The notes beneath the pieces were generated by a model that did no database searches, was not told the DNA's origin, and was given only the letters and a program-made list of their open reading frames with translations. From assembly GCA_026120185.1 (NCBI GenBank), contig JANUWF010002421.1, positions 372,001 through 436,000 on the forward strand: DNA of 64,000 nucleotides, given 5' to 3'. This document shows, one piece after another, positions 37,393 through 47,822 of this stretch; the first letter of the stretch is position 1, and the number at the start of each line of letters is the position of its first letter. A program made the position numbers and the translations under genes. The stretch comes from Voacanga thouarsii (Eukaryota; Streptophyta; Magnoliopsida; Gentianales; Apocynaceae).

Positions 37393-39417
37393 TGTTGGAT
37401 TGTATGCCCTCTTAGACTAGGTTTCTGATGTAAAATCGAATATTTTAATGAAAGAATTTATTTTCAGAAATTGTTTGTGAATTTACTTTTTGTTTGTGCA
37501 CGATTTTCATTTAGAACAGACCCATTGTGTTTAAATAAGTGATCCATGTGAATGGTGGTCTTTCACAGTAATGTATAGATCACGGGTTATTTAACACATA
37601 AACATTTGTTCTTAACCTATTGATGAGACTGGGAACCTCATCATGTTTAGGTTATTATGTTATGAATTCCAAATGGGGAATGGCTTACCTTTAGGTAGTG
37701 GGTAGTCCACTCACTTCATGACATAAGCGTATTTCGAATATGTAGAACAGGACCTGTAGTAGTGGTTTCTCAAAGTACTATATGGTAGAAACCTAGACTA
37801 CTACCGCTACAGCGTGGACTAGTACTCTACGACTTGAGTATGAGTTGGTGGTCTAGCGAAGCTGGAAGCATATACTTTGATTTGCTGTAGTTGAGGTTCT
37901 ATCGTAGGGCCAATATACTTGCATGTTGGGTATGTGTGACTAGTTAGTTAAGACAGACTTATACAAGATAGTTTCTGCACTATATCGCCCCTTGTGGTTG
38001 TCCGAATGGTCTAAATTATTCAGGGCCCTGGAAAACATGACTTGGATGTTTGCTTTAGGGTAGCTCCCTTGGAAAGCGGAAACACTCCAGGAAGTCGTGG
38101 ACCATTGGACTAGAAGCCTAAGGATGGTAGATGTCATTTAGGGGGGTGTTAGTACACTTCTTCCTCTCTAAATGTACGGCGATGTGTAGAGGGGTATTTT
38201 AGTCATTTCACCTGTAGGTCGGAGACTTTGCGAATGCAGCATTGTCCTTGGGGTCAATATTTCCTTATGGTGATATTAGGAAATATTTAAAATGTAAAAT
38301 ATAGCTATTTATATAGCAGGGGTATTTTTGGTCATTTTAGCAACCAAGGCGATGTGTTTTTTTGGTCCTCGGGATAGCCCGTAAGTCCTAACTATTTTTG
38401 GGTTGAGGAATTGGTCTCAGTTGAAGAGGATTTTATTTTATTTTGTTTTATTTTATTTTATTCAGGAAGTCTAATTTATTATTAGACTGGAATAAGATAA
38501 ATAAATAAATAAAATAGGAGTTGAGGGAAATTAATTATCTAGTTTATTTGGTTAATTAATTATTAGGGCCCAGGTCCAGTATGAATAATTAAGAAATTAA
38601 CCTGGGCTTAAACTAGGGGAAATAATTAATGTTTAATTATTTATTGGGTTATTTATATAGGCCCAAGAAATAAATAATTAAAGATTAATTATTATGGTTC
38701 ATTTGGGCTCATTAATTATTTATTGGGTTACTCATGTAAGCCCAGGAAATAAATAATTAATATTTATTATTTTGGGCTTTTTGGGTCCAAGAAAAATAAT
38801 AAATATTTTTCTGGCCCAATTGCTTGGACCTTAGGGTTTTTCCAGATACGGTTAAGAGGAGTTTAGGGTTAGGCCAAACTAATTCTCAGGATAACATTCT
38901 GGTGTTTTGAAATCCCGGGGATATGTTTATCAGATATGGGGAGACCTAGTTTAGGCTAACTCAAAAACAACTCTTTGAAAAAAAAAACCTAATTTTTTTT
39001 CCCTTGGCTCAGGAGATTCACGTCTCTCTCTCTCTGGACTCTCACGTTTCTTCTTCTGGTTTTCTCCTTGTTCTTTGCTAACCAATAGCGAGCGAACCAA
39101 GGAGAATTGAGACCGTTTCTCTTTCCTATTGTATTCACCAACTAGAGGTTAGGTTGAGGAATATCCCGAGAGCTGGAGAGCTAAGCGTTAATGCAAACAA
39201 GGCGAAATCGAAGGCTAGCGGGTGTTCAACCGGAAGCTCCTTCAAGTGTGCAAAGCGAGGCGATTCCAGCCGTTCAATCTATTCCTACGCAACCTAGGAG
39301 CGTTAAGGAACGCAAATGTATGATCTTCACGCTTCCGCATGGCCTTTATGGCTCGCGTTTTATTTTTCTCTCTGGTTTTTTTTCCGTCCATGGCTCCCCT
39401 GTTTCTGCGTTCCCTCA
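37393..39417 (+). repeat. 5' LTR of C
   Basis: Starts TGTTGGATTGTATGCC and ends GCGTTCCCTCA. It carries the small ORF at 39191 and a weak TATA-like 'ctatttatatag' near 38305. Confidence 0.96.
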
Positions 39418-39469
39418 ATGTGGTATCAGAGACACTGGTTTTGATCAATATAGGGAGCATGGTAGTTAA
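39191..39469 (+). CDS. Small LTR ORF in C 5' LTR
   Basis: Ninety-two codons; the first about 76 lie in the LTR and the rest read through the LTR end and primer-binding site. It starts MQTRRNRRLAGVQPEAPSS, followed by a Val/Gln/Pro-rich part and a hydrophobic stretch (FIFLSGFF). The start is conserved in diverged family copies D (25577), H (56352) and A (22569, broken), while the later part is not, so the real product may be short or may continue by splicing. Its location, in the probable R/U5 leader upstream of Gag, would also fit an upstream ORF. No known domain. Translation is not shown. Confidence 0.5.
   Translation: MQTRRNRRLAGVQPEAPSSVQSEAIPAVQSIPTQPRSVKERKCMIFTLPHGLYGSRFIFLSGFFSVHGSPVSAFPQCGIRDTGFDQYREHGS
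39421..39432 (+). other. Primer-binding site of C (initiator tRNA-Met)
   Basis: TGGTATCAGAGA, three bases after the 5' LTR end. Confidence 0.93.
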
Positions 39470-41021
39470 TAAAATGGAGAAGATGATTTTACCTACGATC
39501 CTTCGCTGTTTTGGTATAGGATAGATGGTTTTGTAAGCTTCACAGTGGAAGCATAGGACCATCTGTAATATTTTTTGGCTTTGTGGTTTAATTGTGTAAA
39601 CCCAATTTTAATGGGTATAGGCGGTTGTGTTTTTTGTAAGTAAAAATGTCCAAAGAAGCCAACGAAGGCTGAAAAAAATGAAGCAGAAGAGTTTCTGCAA
39701 TTTCGCGCGCGGACGGGTGAAAAACGAAGAAGAAGATGATTCCGTCCATGGTTTTTTTCCCCTGAAATCAGCTCCGTGGGTCGCGCGGTAAGCGATCTGG
39801 TGCGGTTGGTACACAGCGGCCACGGTGGACCGCAGGCCACGCGGGCGCGGATCCGGTGTGGCCGGTGCAGTAGACCGCCAGTCAAAATTTTTAATTATTT
39901 TTTTTTCTTTTTCGTTTTGGGTCCCATACCAAGCGAAGTTAATATTTTTGCAATATTTATATTCTTGGAATATATTTGCATGAAAAATATTAGTAAGGGA
40001 TTTTAGGATTAAACAAGATAATTAATTAATTAATTAATGTGTTTAATTCTATTATTTGGGCACTTAGGTTTAAAAAATAGAAAAACATGAAAACGTTTAT
40101 TGTTTTCTAGCATGCTATTTTTTTTTTATGTACCAATGTGTGCTTTTCCTCAAAGACCAAATTCTTTGGGAACTTTTTGTTTTGGCAAGGAAAAATATTT
40201 TTCTTCAAAAACTAAATGGTTATTTTAATTGGTACAAAAATTAATCCTTGAATATTTTCTCAAAGGATTTAATCCTTGACATAGAAAATATATTGGATTT
40301 AGATATTTTTGTAAATTAAAATGGAGAGCCATTTTGTTTTGTTTTGGACTAGAAAAATGATTTTGTCAAATAAGCTTGAGATCAAAGTCTCTAGAAAGTT
40401 TTAATTGGAAAAATTTTGAAATCATTAAGTTTTAACTTAAATAAAATTAGTCCATGGAGAAAATCTCTCAAAGGATATAAGCCTTGACATAGAGATTTTG
40501 TTGGACTTAGATATTTTATTTTTTGAGTTAAGGAAAAACTTAATGGAAAATTCAAAAGGATATTTTCCAGAAAACCTTTATTTTAAAAGACTAAGTGGGA
40601 GAGGGGTTCCAACGGCCCCACGGCTTCCATCACGGTCCTCATTAGAGATCGTGGATCCTCTCGCGTCACCCTGGGAGTGAACCCGTATAGGATGGGGATA
40701 CTACAAGGATCTAGATCTAATGGAAGGATGTAATTAATAACCCGAGGCACGTACTATGATCGGCCAGCCCACGTTGGAGGTTATAGTGCGAGGTATGTCC
40801 ATAGGAAATGAGAAGAAACGGCCATCCCACGATGGAGTTATTCTCTAGACCATTACCTAGAAGGAAAATTAATTTGTGGCGGTTAATACACTTAGCTTAG
40901 GAAACTGTTAATCTTCCCAAGAAGCTATGTCAGTTTTCCTAAGAGCCAAATTATTTTCAGTGCACGAATTTCGTTTTGTTTTCACAAACTAAATTCTTTC
41001 TTTTATTTTCGATTTTCAGAA
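39433..41021 (+). other. C 5' leader with a block shared by D and H
   Basis: The block 40590-40940 is closely matched in D and H. It contains two copies of CGGCCA-K-CCCACG-W-TGGA (near 40762 and 40828). A 60-codon frame (40498-40680) ends SLEIVDPLASPWE; the matching frame in H is also open and ends in PPWE plus stop. A consensus 5' splice site GTAAGT (39636) and a pyrimidine-rich TTTTCAG just before the Gag start could mark a leader intron. Confidence 0.65.
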
Positions 41022-44000
41022 ATGGTGGGAGATTCTTTTAGTCTATTGGCCGTTATTCTCAGGGAGAATAAGCTAACGGGTCCAACCTATGTGGACTGGA
41101 AAAGGAACCTGGACATAATACTCACAGTCGAGGAGTATAAGTATGTCCTTTACGAAACCTGCCTTGTTATCGGGGAAGGTTCCACCGCTGAAGAGCGAGA
41201 GGCTGAAAAGGCATGGAAGAAAGCTGACGAAATGGCACGTTGCTATATGTTAGCTTCCATGTCTAATGTGCTCCAGTCAAAACATGAGCACATGGCTTCT
41301 GCATATGACATAAGCCAATCATTGGCAACTATGTTCGCAGATAAGAGCCGGCCCGCAAGGCAGGAGGCTCTTCGAACTATTGTGAACACTAAGATGGCTG
41401 AGGGAGCATCAGTCCGAGAGCATATGCTCAAGATGATTGCTGCTTTCGAGGAGGCAGAAATCTTAGGGGCTGTCATTGACCCCGAGAGCCAAGTGGACAT
41501 GGTTCTCGAATTTCTACCGGGCTCTTTTACTCAGTTCAAGTTAAACTATAATATGAACAAGTTGAACATGAGTTTAACTGAACTGATGAAGGAGCTCCAG
41601 ATGGCGGAGAAGGTCATGAAGCCGCAGTCTAAGGCCATGATTGCTAAGGCCTCTTCTTCAAGAACTGGGCCTAAGCCAAGAAAGTTCAAGAGGAAGAAGG
41701 GAAATGCAGCAGCCCAGCCCAAGGACAAACCAAAGGGCAAGTGCTTCAAGTGTGGAAAGAAGGGACACTGGAAAAAAGAGTGTCCAGATCTTCAGGCCAA
41801 GAAAAACCCCACAGGTAATGTTTACTATCTAGAGTCCATATCAATGGTAGGATTAACTTCCACTTGGATTGTTGATTCAGGAGCCACTGATCATATCTGT
41901 AACTCCTTGCAGGGGTTTAGGAAGATAAGAAGACTCAAGAAGGGCGAACATGGGCTTCGAGTGGGAAATAGAGCACAAGTCTGGGCCCTTACAGTGGGAG
42001 AGCTGGATCTCATTTTTTATTGTAATAAGATAGTGGTTTTAAAAGACATTTTATATGTACCTGGTTTTCGTCAGAATTTGATTTCAATTGCAAAACTTAT
42101 TAATCAAGGATATTCTGTATCTTTCCATTCTGGTATTTCTATCAGTAGAGATGGAGAAATTTTATGTACTGGGCACATGTATGGAAATTTGTTCTTTTTA
42201 AACCCTATTAACAAACAATCAAATAATGCTCAGTCTGAACCTTTAACTAAGAAGAGAAAGACCAATATCAATGATTCATACCTTTGGTATTTGAGGTTGG
42301 GTCATATTAACTCAACCAGGATTCAGAGGCTAATCAATGATGGGCTTTTGGGCTCATTGAGATTGGAAAGTTGGCCTCAGTGTGAATCCTGCCTGATGGG
42401 AAAAATGACCAAAAGGTCTTTTACACCAAAGGCGGATAGAGCCAAGGAGGTGTTGAGTCTTGTTCACACTGATGTGTGTGGTCCTTTGTCTACACCAGCT
42501 AGAGGAGGTTTTGAGTACTTCATCACATTCACAGATGATTGTACGAGGTATGGTTACATTTACCTGATGAGACGTAAGTCTGACTCTTTTGACAAATTCA
42601 AAGAGTTTAATGCTGAAGTGGAGCGTCGGACAGGTAAATTAATCAAAACCTTACGATCGGATCGTGGTAGAGAGTACCTCCTAGGTGAATTCAAGGACTA
42701 CATGGTACATCATGGGATAGTATCCCAGCTCTACGTGCGGGAACCCCCAGCAGAACGGAGTAGCTGAGAGAAGGAACAGGACGTTGATGGAAATGGTCCG
42801 AAGCATGATGTCTCATGCTACTCTTCCAGTATCCTTCTGGGGATATGCCCTGGAAACAGCGGCATATATTCTGAACTTAGTGCCTTCCAAGTCAGTACCT
42901 AGGACTCCCTATGAGATGTGGACTGGGCGTAAGCCAAGTCTGAATCATCGAAGGATTTGGGGATGTCCAGCTTATGTACTGATCAAGGGAGACAAGTTGG
43001 AACCAAGATCAGAATTATGCTATTTTGTTGGGTATCCAAAAGGGACAACAGGAGGCTACTTTTATCATCCTAAGGAGCAGAAGGTACTAGTCAGTACCAA
43101 TGCTAGATACTTAGAAGATGATCAAAGTACTTCCACTAAAGGTTCAACGAGGTTAGAACTTCAGGAGAAGTTATCTACGGAATCAACTTCTTCTGACCTG
43201 ATTCTGGAACAAGAAGAGGCACAGCCTCAAGAGCCTGTGCAAATAGAGCCTCGTCGTAGTGGGAGAGTGTCTAGGGTTCCAGATAGATGGACTGGATAAG
43301 CTTTTGAGCTGGTCTCCGACCATCAGGAACAAGACCCTGCTAGATACGAGGAGGCTGTTGCTGATGCCGATGCAAATCTATGGCATGAAGCAATGAAAGC
43401 CGAGATTGAGTCTATGTACCTCAATCAGATTTGGGATCTTGTAGCTTCACCTGAAGGGATAAAACCCATTGGGTGCAAGTGGGTATACAAGAGAAAGAGA
43501 GGAGCAGATGGGAAGGTGGAAACCTTCAAAGCTAGGCTTGTGGCGAAAGGGTATACTCAGAAAGAGGGTATCGACTATGAGGAAACCTTTTCCCCGGTAG
43601 CTATGCTTAAATCCATCCGCATCCTCCTTGCCATCGCCTGTCACTATGACTACGAGATATGGTAAATGGATGTCAAGACGGCATTCTTGAATGGCCATCA
43701 TAGCGAAGACATCTATATGTCCCAACCGGAAGGCTTCATTGCTGAAGGCCAGGAACACATGGTTTGCAAGCTTAAGAAGTCCATTTATGGACTTAAGTAG
43801 GCATCGAGAGCATGGAACATTCGTTTTGATGAGACCGTAAAGTCTTATGGTTTTATTCAAAACGAAGATGAACCATGCGTGTACAGAAAACTTGAAGGCG
43901 TTAATGTGGTTTTTCTTGTCCTGTATGTGGATGACATTCTGCTCATTGGAAATGATATAGGGACATTGTCATCTACAAATGTTTGGCTATCTAGTCAATT

Positions 44001-44907
44001 CAGTATGAAGGATTTGGGAGAATCCAGCTACATTCTTGGGATTAGGCTTCTTAGAAATAGGAAGCAGAGAATGTTAGGATTATCCCAAGCGACATACATT
44101 GACAAGATGCTGGCCAAGTACAGCATGGACTCATGCAAGGGAGCTCTAATCCCTTGCAAACATGGGTTGTCATTTTCTTCGAAGGATTGTCCTAAGTCTC
44201 AAGAAGAAAAGGACAGAATGAGTAGGATTCCCTACGCTTCGGCTGTGGGAAGTCTCATGTACGCTATGCTGTGTACTAGGCCAGATATCTGCTTTTCCGT
44301 GGGCTTAATTAGCAGATATCAGTCAAACCTATGAGAGGTTCATTGGCAAGCTGTAAATCATATTCTCAAGTACCTCAAGGGAACGAGAGATTATATGCTG
44401 GTTTACAGAGCTGATGATTGGGTTCCTACAGGATACACAGACTCAGACTTCCAGGCAGATAAGGATGAGAGAAAATCCTCTAATGGATATGTCTTCACCT
44501 TGTCTGGAGGAGCAATTTCATGGAAGACTATTAAGCAGTCTTATATTGCTGACTCAACCATGGAAGCTGAGTATGTGGCAGCTTCGGAGGCATCCAAGGA
44601 AGCAGTCTGGCTCCGGAAGTTTCTTTCAGAACTTGGAGTCGTACCACATATGGACAAGCCGGTTGTGATGTATTGCGACAACACTGGAGCAGTATCGCAA
44701 TTTAAGGAGCCTCGGAACCACAAGAAGGGGAAACACATCGAGAGGAAGTACCACATGATCCGGGATTTCATCCAAAGACGGGAAGTCGTGGTGGAGCATA
44801 TTACCTCAGAAAACAATCTAGCAGACCCATTCACCAAGCTTTTGGCTGAGAGAGTCTTCAAGAGACACTTAGACGCCATAGGGGTGGGCACCTATGGACT
44901 TACATAG
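41022..44907 (+). pseudogene. C gag-pol polyprotein, one frameshift and four stops
   Basis: In order: Gag; zinc knuckle CFKC-x4-H-x4-C at about residue 241; protease VDSGATDH at about residue 285; integrase zinc-binding region (LWYLRLGHIN, CESC); core motifs HTDVCGP, LRSDRGREY and [11 protein letters not shown] with intact YVDD at 43924-43935; RNase H (ADSTMEAEYVAASE); C-terminus GVGTYGLT. In the integrase zinc finger the first His is Tyr, also in H. The frame shifts once near 42735 (net +1, between the core Asp and Glu motifs). In-frame stops follow at 43297, 43663, 43798 and 44332; the second and third fit C-to-T changes in Gln codons. Normal length for copia. With such young LTRs this much damage suggests that C was already defective when copied and moved with help in trans. 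Confidence 0.95.
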
Positions 44908-44916
44908 TCTTAGAGT

Positions 44917-44929
44917 GCAAGTGGGAGAT
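44917..44929 (+). other. Polypurine tract of C
   Basis: GCAAGTGGGAGA-type tract ending at the 3' LTR start. Confidence 0.85.
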
Positions 44930-46953
44930 TGTTGGATTGTATGCCCTCTTAGACTAGGTTTCTGATGTAAAATCGAATATTTTAATGAAAGAATTTATTT
45001 TCAGAAATTGTTTGTGAATTTACTTTTTGTTTGTGCACGATTTTCATTTAGAACAGACCCATTGTGTTTAAATAAGTGATCCATGTGAATGGTGGTCTTT
45101 CACAGTAATGTATAGATCACGGGTTATTTAACACATAAACATTTGTTCTTAACCTATTGATGAGACTGGGAACCTCATCATGTTTAGGTTATTATGTTAT
45201 GAATTCCAAATGGGGAATGGCTTACCTTTAGGTAGTGGGTAGTCCACTCACTTCATGACATAAGCGTATTTCGAATATGTAGAACAAGACCTGTAGTAGT
45301 GGTTTCTCAAAGTACTATATGGTAGAAACCTAGACTACTACCGCTACAGCGTGGACTAGTACTCTACGACTTGAGTATGAGTTGGTGGTCTAGCGAAGCT
45401 GGAAGCATATACTTTGATTTGCTGTAGTTGAGGTTCTATCGTAGGGCCAATATGCTTGCATGTTGGGTATGTGTGACTAGTTAGTTAAGACAGACTTATA
45501 CAAGATAGTTTCTGCACTATATCGCCCCTTGTGGTTGTCCGAATGGTCTAAATTATTCAGGGCCCTGGAAAACATGACTTGGATGTTTGCTTTAGGGTAG
45601 CTCCCTTAGAAAGCGGAAACACTCCAGGAAGTCGTGGACCATTGGACTAGAAGCCTAAGGATGGTAGATGTCATTTAGGGGGGTGTTAGTACACTTCTTC
45701 CTCTCTAAATGTACGGTGATGTGTAGAGGGGTATTTTAGTCATTTCACCTGTAGGTCGGAGACTTTGCGAATGCAGCATTGTCCTTGGGGTCAATATTTC
45801 CTTATGGTGATATTAGGAAATATTTAAAATGCAAAATATAGCTATTTATATAGCAGGGGTATTTTTGGTCATTTTAGCAACCAAGGCGATGTGTTTTTTT
45901 GGTCCTCGGGATAGCCCGTAAGTCCTAACTATTTTTGGGTTGAGGAATTGGTCTCAGTTGAAGAGGATTTTATTTTATTTTGTTTTATTTTATTTTATTC
46001 AAGAAGTCTAATTTATTATTGGACTGGAATAAAATAAATAAATAAATAAAATAGGAGTTGAGAGAAATTAATTATCTAGTTTATTTGGTTAATTAATTAT
46101 TCAGGGCCCAGGTCCAGTATGAATAATTAAGAAATTAACCTGGGCTTAAACTAGGGGAAATAATTAATGTTTAATTATTTATTGGGTTATTTATATAGGC
46201 CCAAGAAATAAATAATTAAAGATTAATTATTATGGTTCATTTGGGCTCATTAATTATTTATTGGGTTACTCATGTAAGCCCAGGAAATAAATAATTAATA
46301 TTTATTATTTTGGACTTTTTGGGTCCAAGAAAAATAATAAATATTTTTCTGGCCCAATTGCTTGGACCTTAGGGTTTTTCCAGATACGGTTAAGAGGAGT
46401 TTATGGTTAGGCCAAACTGATTCTCAGGATAACATTCGGGTGTTTTGAAATCCCGGGGATATATTTATCAGATATGGGGAGACCTAGTTTAGGCTAACTC
46501 AAAAACAACTCTTTGAAAAAAAAACCTAATTTTTTTTTCCCCTTAGCTCAGGAGATTCACGTCTCTCTCTCTCTGGACTCTTACGTTTCTTCTTCTGGTT
46601 TTCTCCTTGTTCTTTGCTAACCAATAGCGAGCGAACCAAGGAGAATTGAGACCGGTTCTCTTTCCGATTGTGTTCACCAACTAGAGGTTAGGCTGAGGAA
46701 TATCCTGGAGAGCTAAGCGTTAATGCAAACAAGGCGAAGTCGAAGGCTAGCGGGTGTTCAACCGGAAGCTCCTTCAAGTGTGCAAAGCGAGGCGATTCCA
46801 GCCGTTCAATCTGTTCTTACGCAACCTAGGAGGGTTAAGGAACGCAAATGTATGATCTTCACGCTTCCGCATGGCCTTTATGGCTCGCATTTTATTTTTC
46901 TCTCTGGTTTTTTTTTTTTTCGTCCATGGCTCCCCTATTTCTGCGTTCCCTCA
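44930..46953 (+). repeat. 3' LTR of C
   Basis: Starts TGTTGGATTG and ends GCGTTCCCTCA, followed by the duplication CTACC. Confidence 0.96.
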
Positions 46954-46971
46954 CTACCAATAGGAGACTGA
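46723..46971 (+). CDS. Small LTR ORF in C 3' LTR
   Basis: Copy of the 39191 ORF starting MQTRRSRRLAGVQPEA. It is 82 codons long and ends shortly after the LTR in flanking G sequence. Compared with the 5' copy it has Ser for Asn at residue 6 (as in A, D and H) and a length change in the poly-T part, which shifts the C-terminus. This supports only the N-terminal 40 or so residues as meaningful. Function unknown. Confidence 0.45.
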   Translation: MQTRRSRRLAGVQPEAPSSVQSEAIPAVQSVLTQPRRVKERKCMIFTLPHGLYGSHFIFLSGFFFFRPWLPYFCVPSLPIGD

Positions 46972-47798
46972 TGTGTACTTGCTTGAATAAGTCCAAGAAT
47001 GTATGAAATTGTTCATTCTCCTTTTCTATCTTAAGCCTTCCTAGATATAGAATTGGAGGAATGGAATCTGGCACTTGTCTGTTAGCTATTTTTGCTTCAG
47101 ATTGACCTAACGACACTGTGGCGATCACCTTTAATAACGTCGTTAGTTCTCTGTACTCATTATTTTCCTCTTATTCTCTTTTCTTGCTGATTAGGGTTAT
47201 TTGTTGTTTCCAGTTCCATTCTCCTGCAAAGTGTGATTTCCTCAACAAAACCTTTTTCATTATGCTTTTCACATCTTTCTCAAATAGTTCTTGCTAAGTG
47301 GCCAATTGCTTCTCCAATTTAAACAATAAAACCTCCTATATTTTGAGCAAGTCATTCATCACCAGGAAATATGTATCAATTGTGTTAGCAAAATCCATGA
47401 ATAAATCTTCGAGGAATGGCGCCATTAAAGATTCTTTATCTTCTACCTCTTACTACAACTGATATTTTTCACGGAACTCTAAAGACATTAGAATCACCCT
47501 TCAAAATGATGTCTCTTGAAGAGTAATAACCTATTCCAAACCATAGCTCTGTCAATTTCCTCAATAGAACTCACTTAACTCAAATGACTATCAATTCTCC
47601 TCAATTCCAAGTATAACACAAATAAAATAAAGTATAATGAATATTCACAAGAAATAAATGCACGAAAAAACCATACAACAACTCTAAAATAACTATCCTA
47701 GAAAAGAAAATCAACTAAAAAGAAAAATTTACAAATATATACAAACAAAACGGATTGAATCAATAAAACTCAAGTGTTTTTAGAGTATTGACAATCAA
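46959..47798 (-). pseudogene. Athila-like gypsy G: Gag C-terminal end and leader remnant
   Basis: The minus-strand frame near 47100-46960 reads QVPDSIPPILYLGRL, then KENEQFHTFLDLFKQVHI, matching the stretch just before the Athila protease. It joins directly to 37392 across element C. Upstream (47130-47500) are degenerate Gag-like pieces with stops; most of Gag is missing. 47500-47798 is A-rich leader up to the primer-binding site. The truncated Gag shows G was heavily deleted before or after insertion. Confidence 0.75.
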
Positions 47799-47816
47799 TC
47801 CCTGATAACGGTGCCA
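47799..47816 (-). other. Primer-binding site of G (tRNA-Asp)
   Basis: Plus strand TCCCTGATAACGGTGCCA against plant tRNA-Asp 3' end TCCCCGGCAACGGCGCCA: 14 of 18 match and all four differences are transitions. Six bases separate it from the LTR, as in LARD1. Confidence 0.85.
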
Positions 47817-47822
47817 AAAACT

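Larger units (their letters stand above)
37393..46953 (+). mobile_element. Copia element C, complete and youngest, nested in G
   Basis: LTRs of 2025 and 2024 bp, a perfect duplication CTACC (37388-37392 and 46954-46958), a tRNA-iMet primer site, a 1.6-kb leader, gag-pol and a polypurine tract. I count about 26 substitutions between the LTRs (about 1.3%), plus a few indels. The insertion interrupts G's reading frame just upstream of the protease: FKQVHISLLLV on one side, EALAQMPKYAK on the other. Confidence 0.97.

Noticed and set aside
39493..39885. 130-codon minus-strand frame with many Arg residues
   Set aside because: Antisense to C's leader, GC-rich, and not matched in D or H.
43447..43860. 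137-codon minus-strand frame
   Set aside because: Shadow of C's RT coding sequence.
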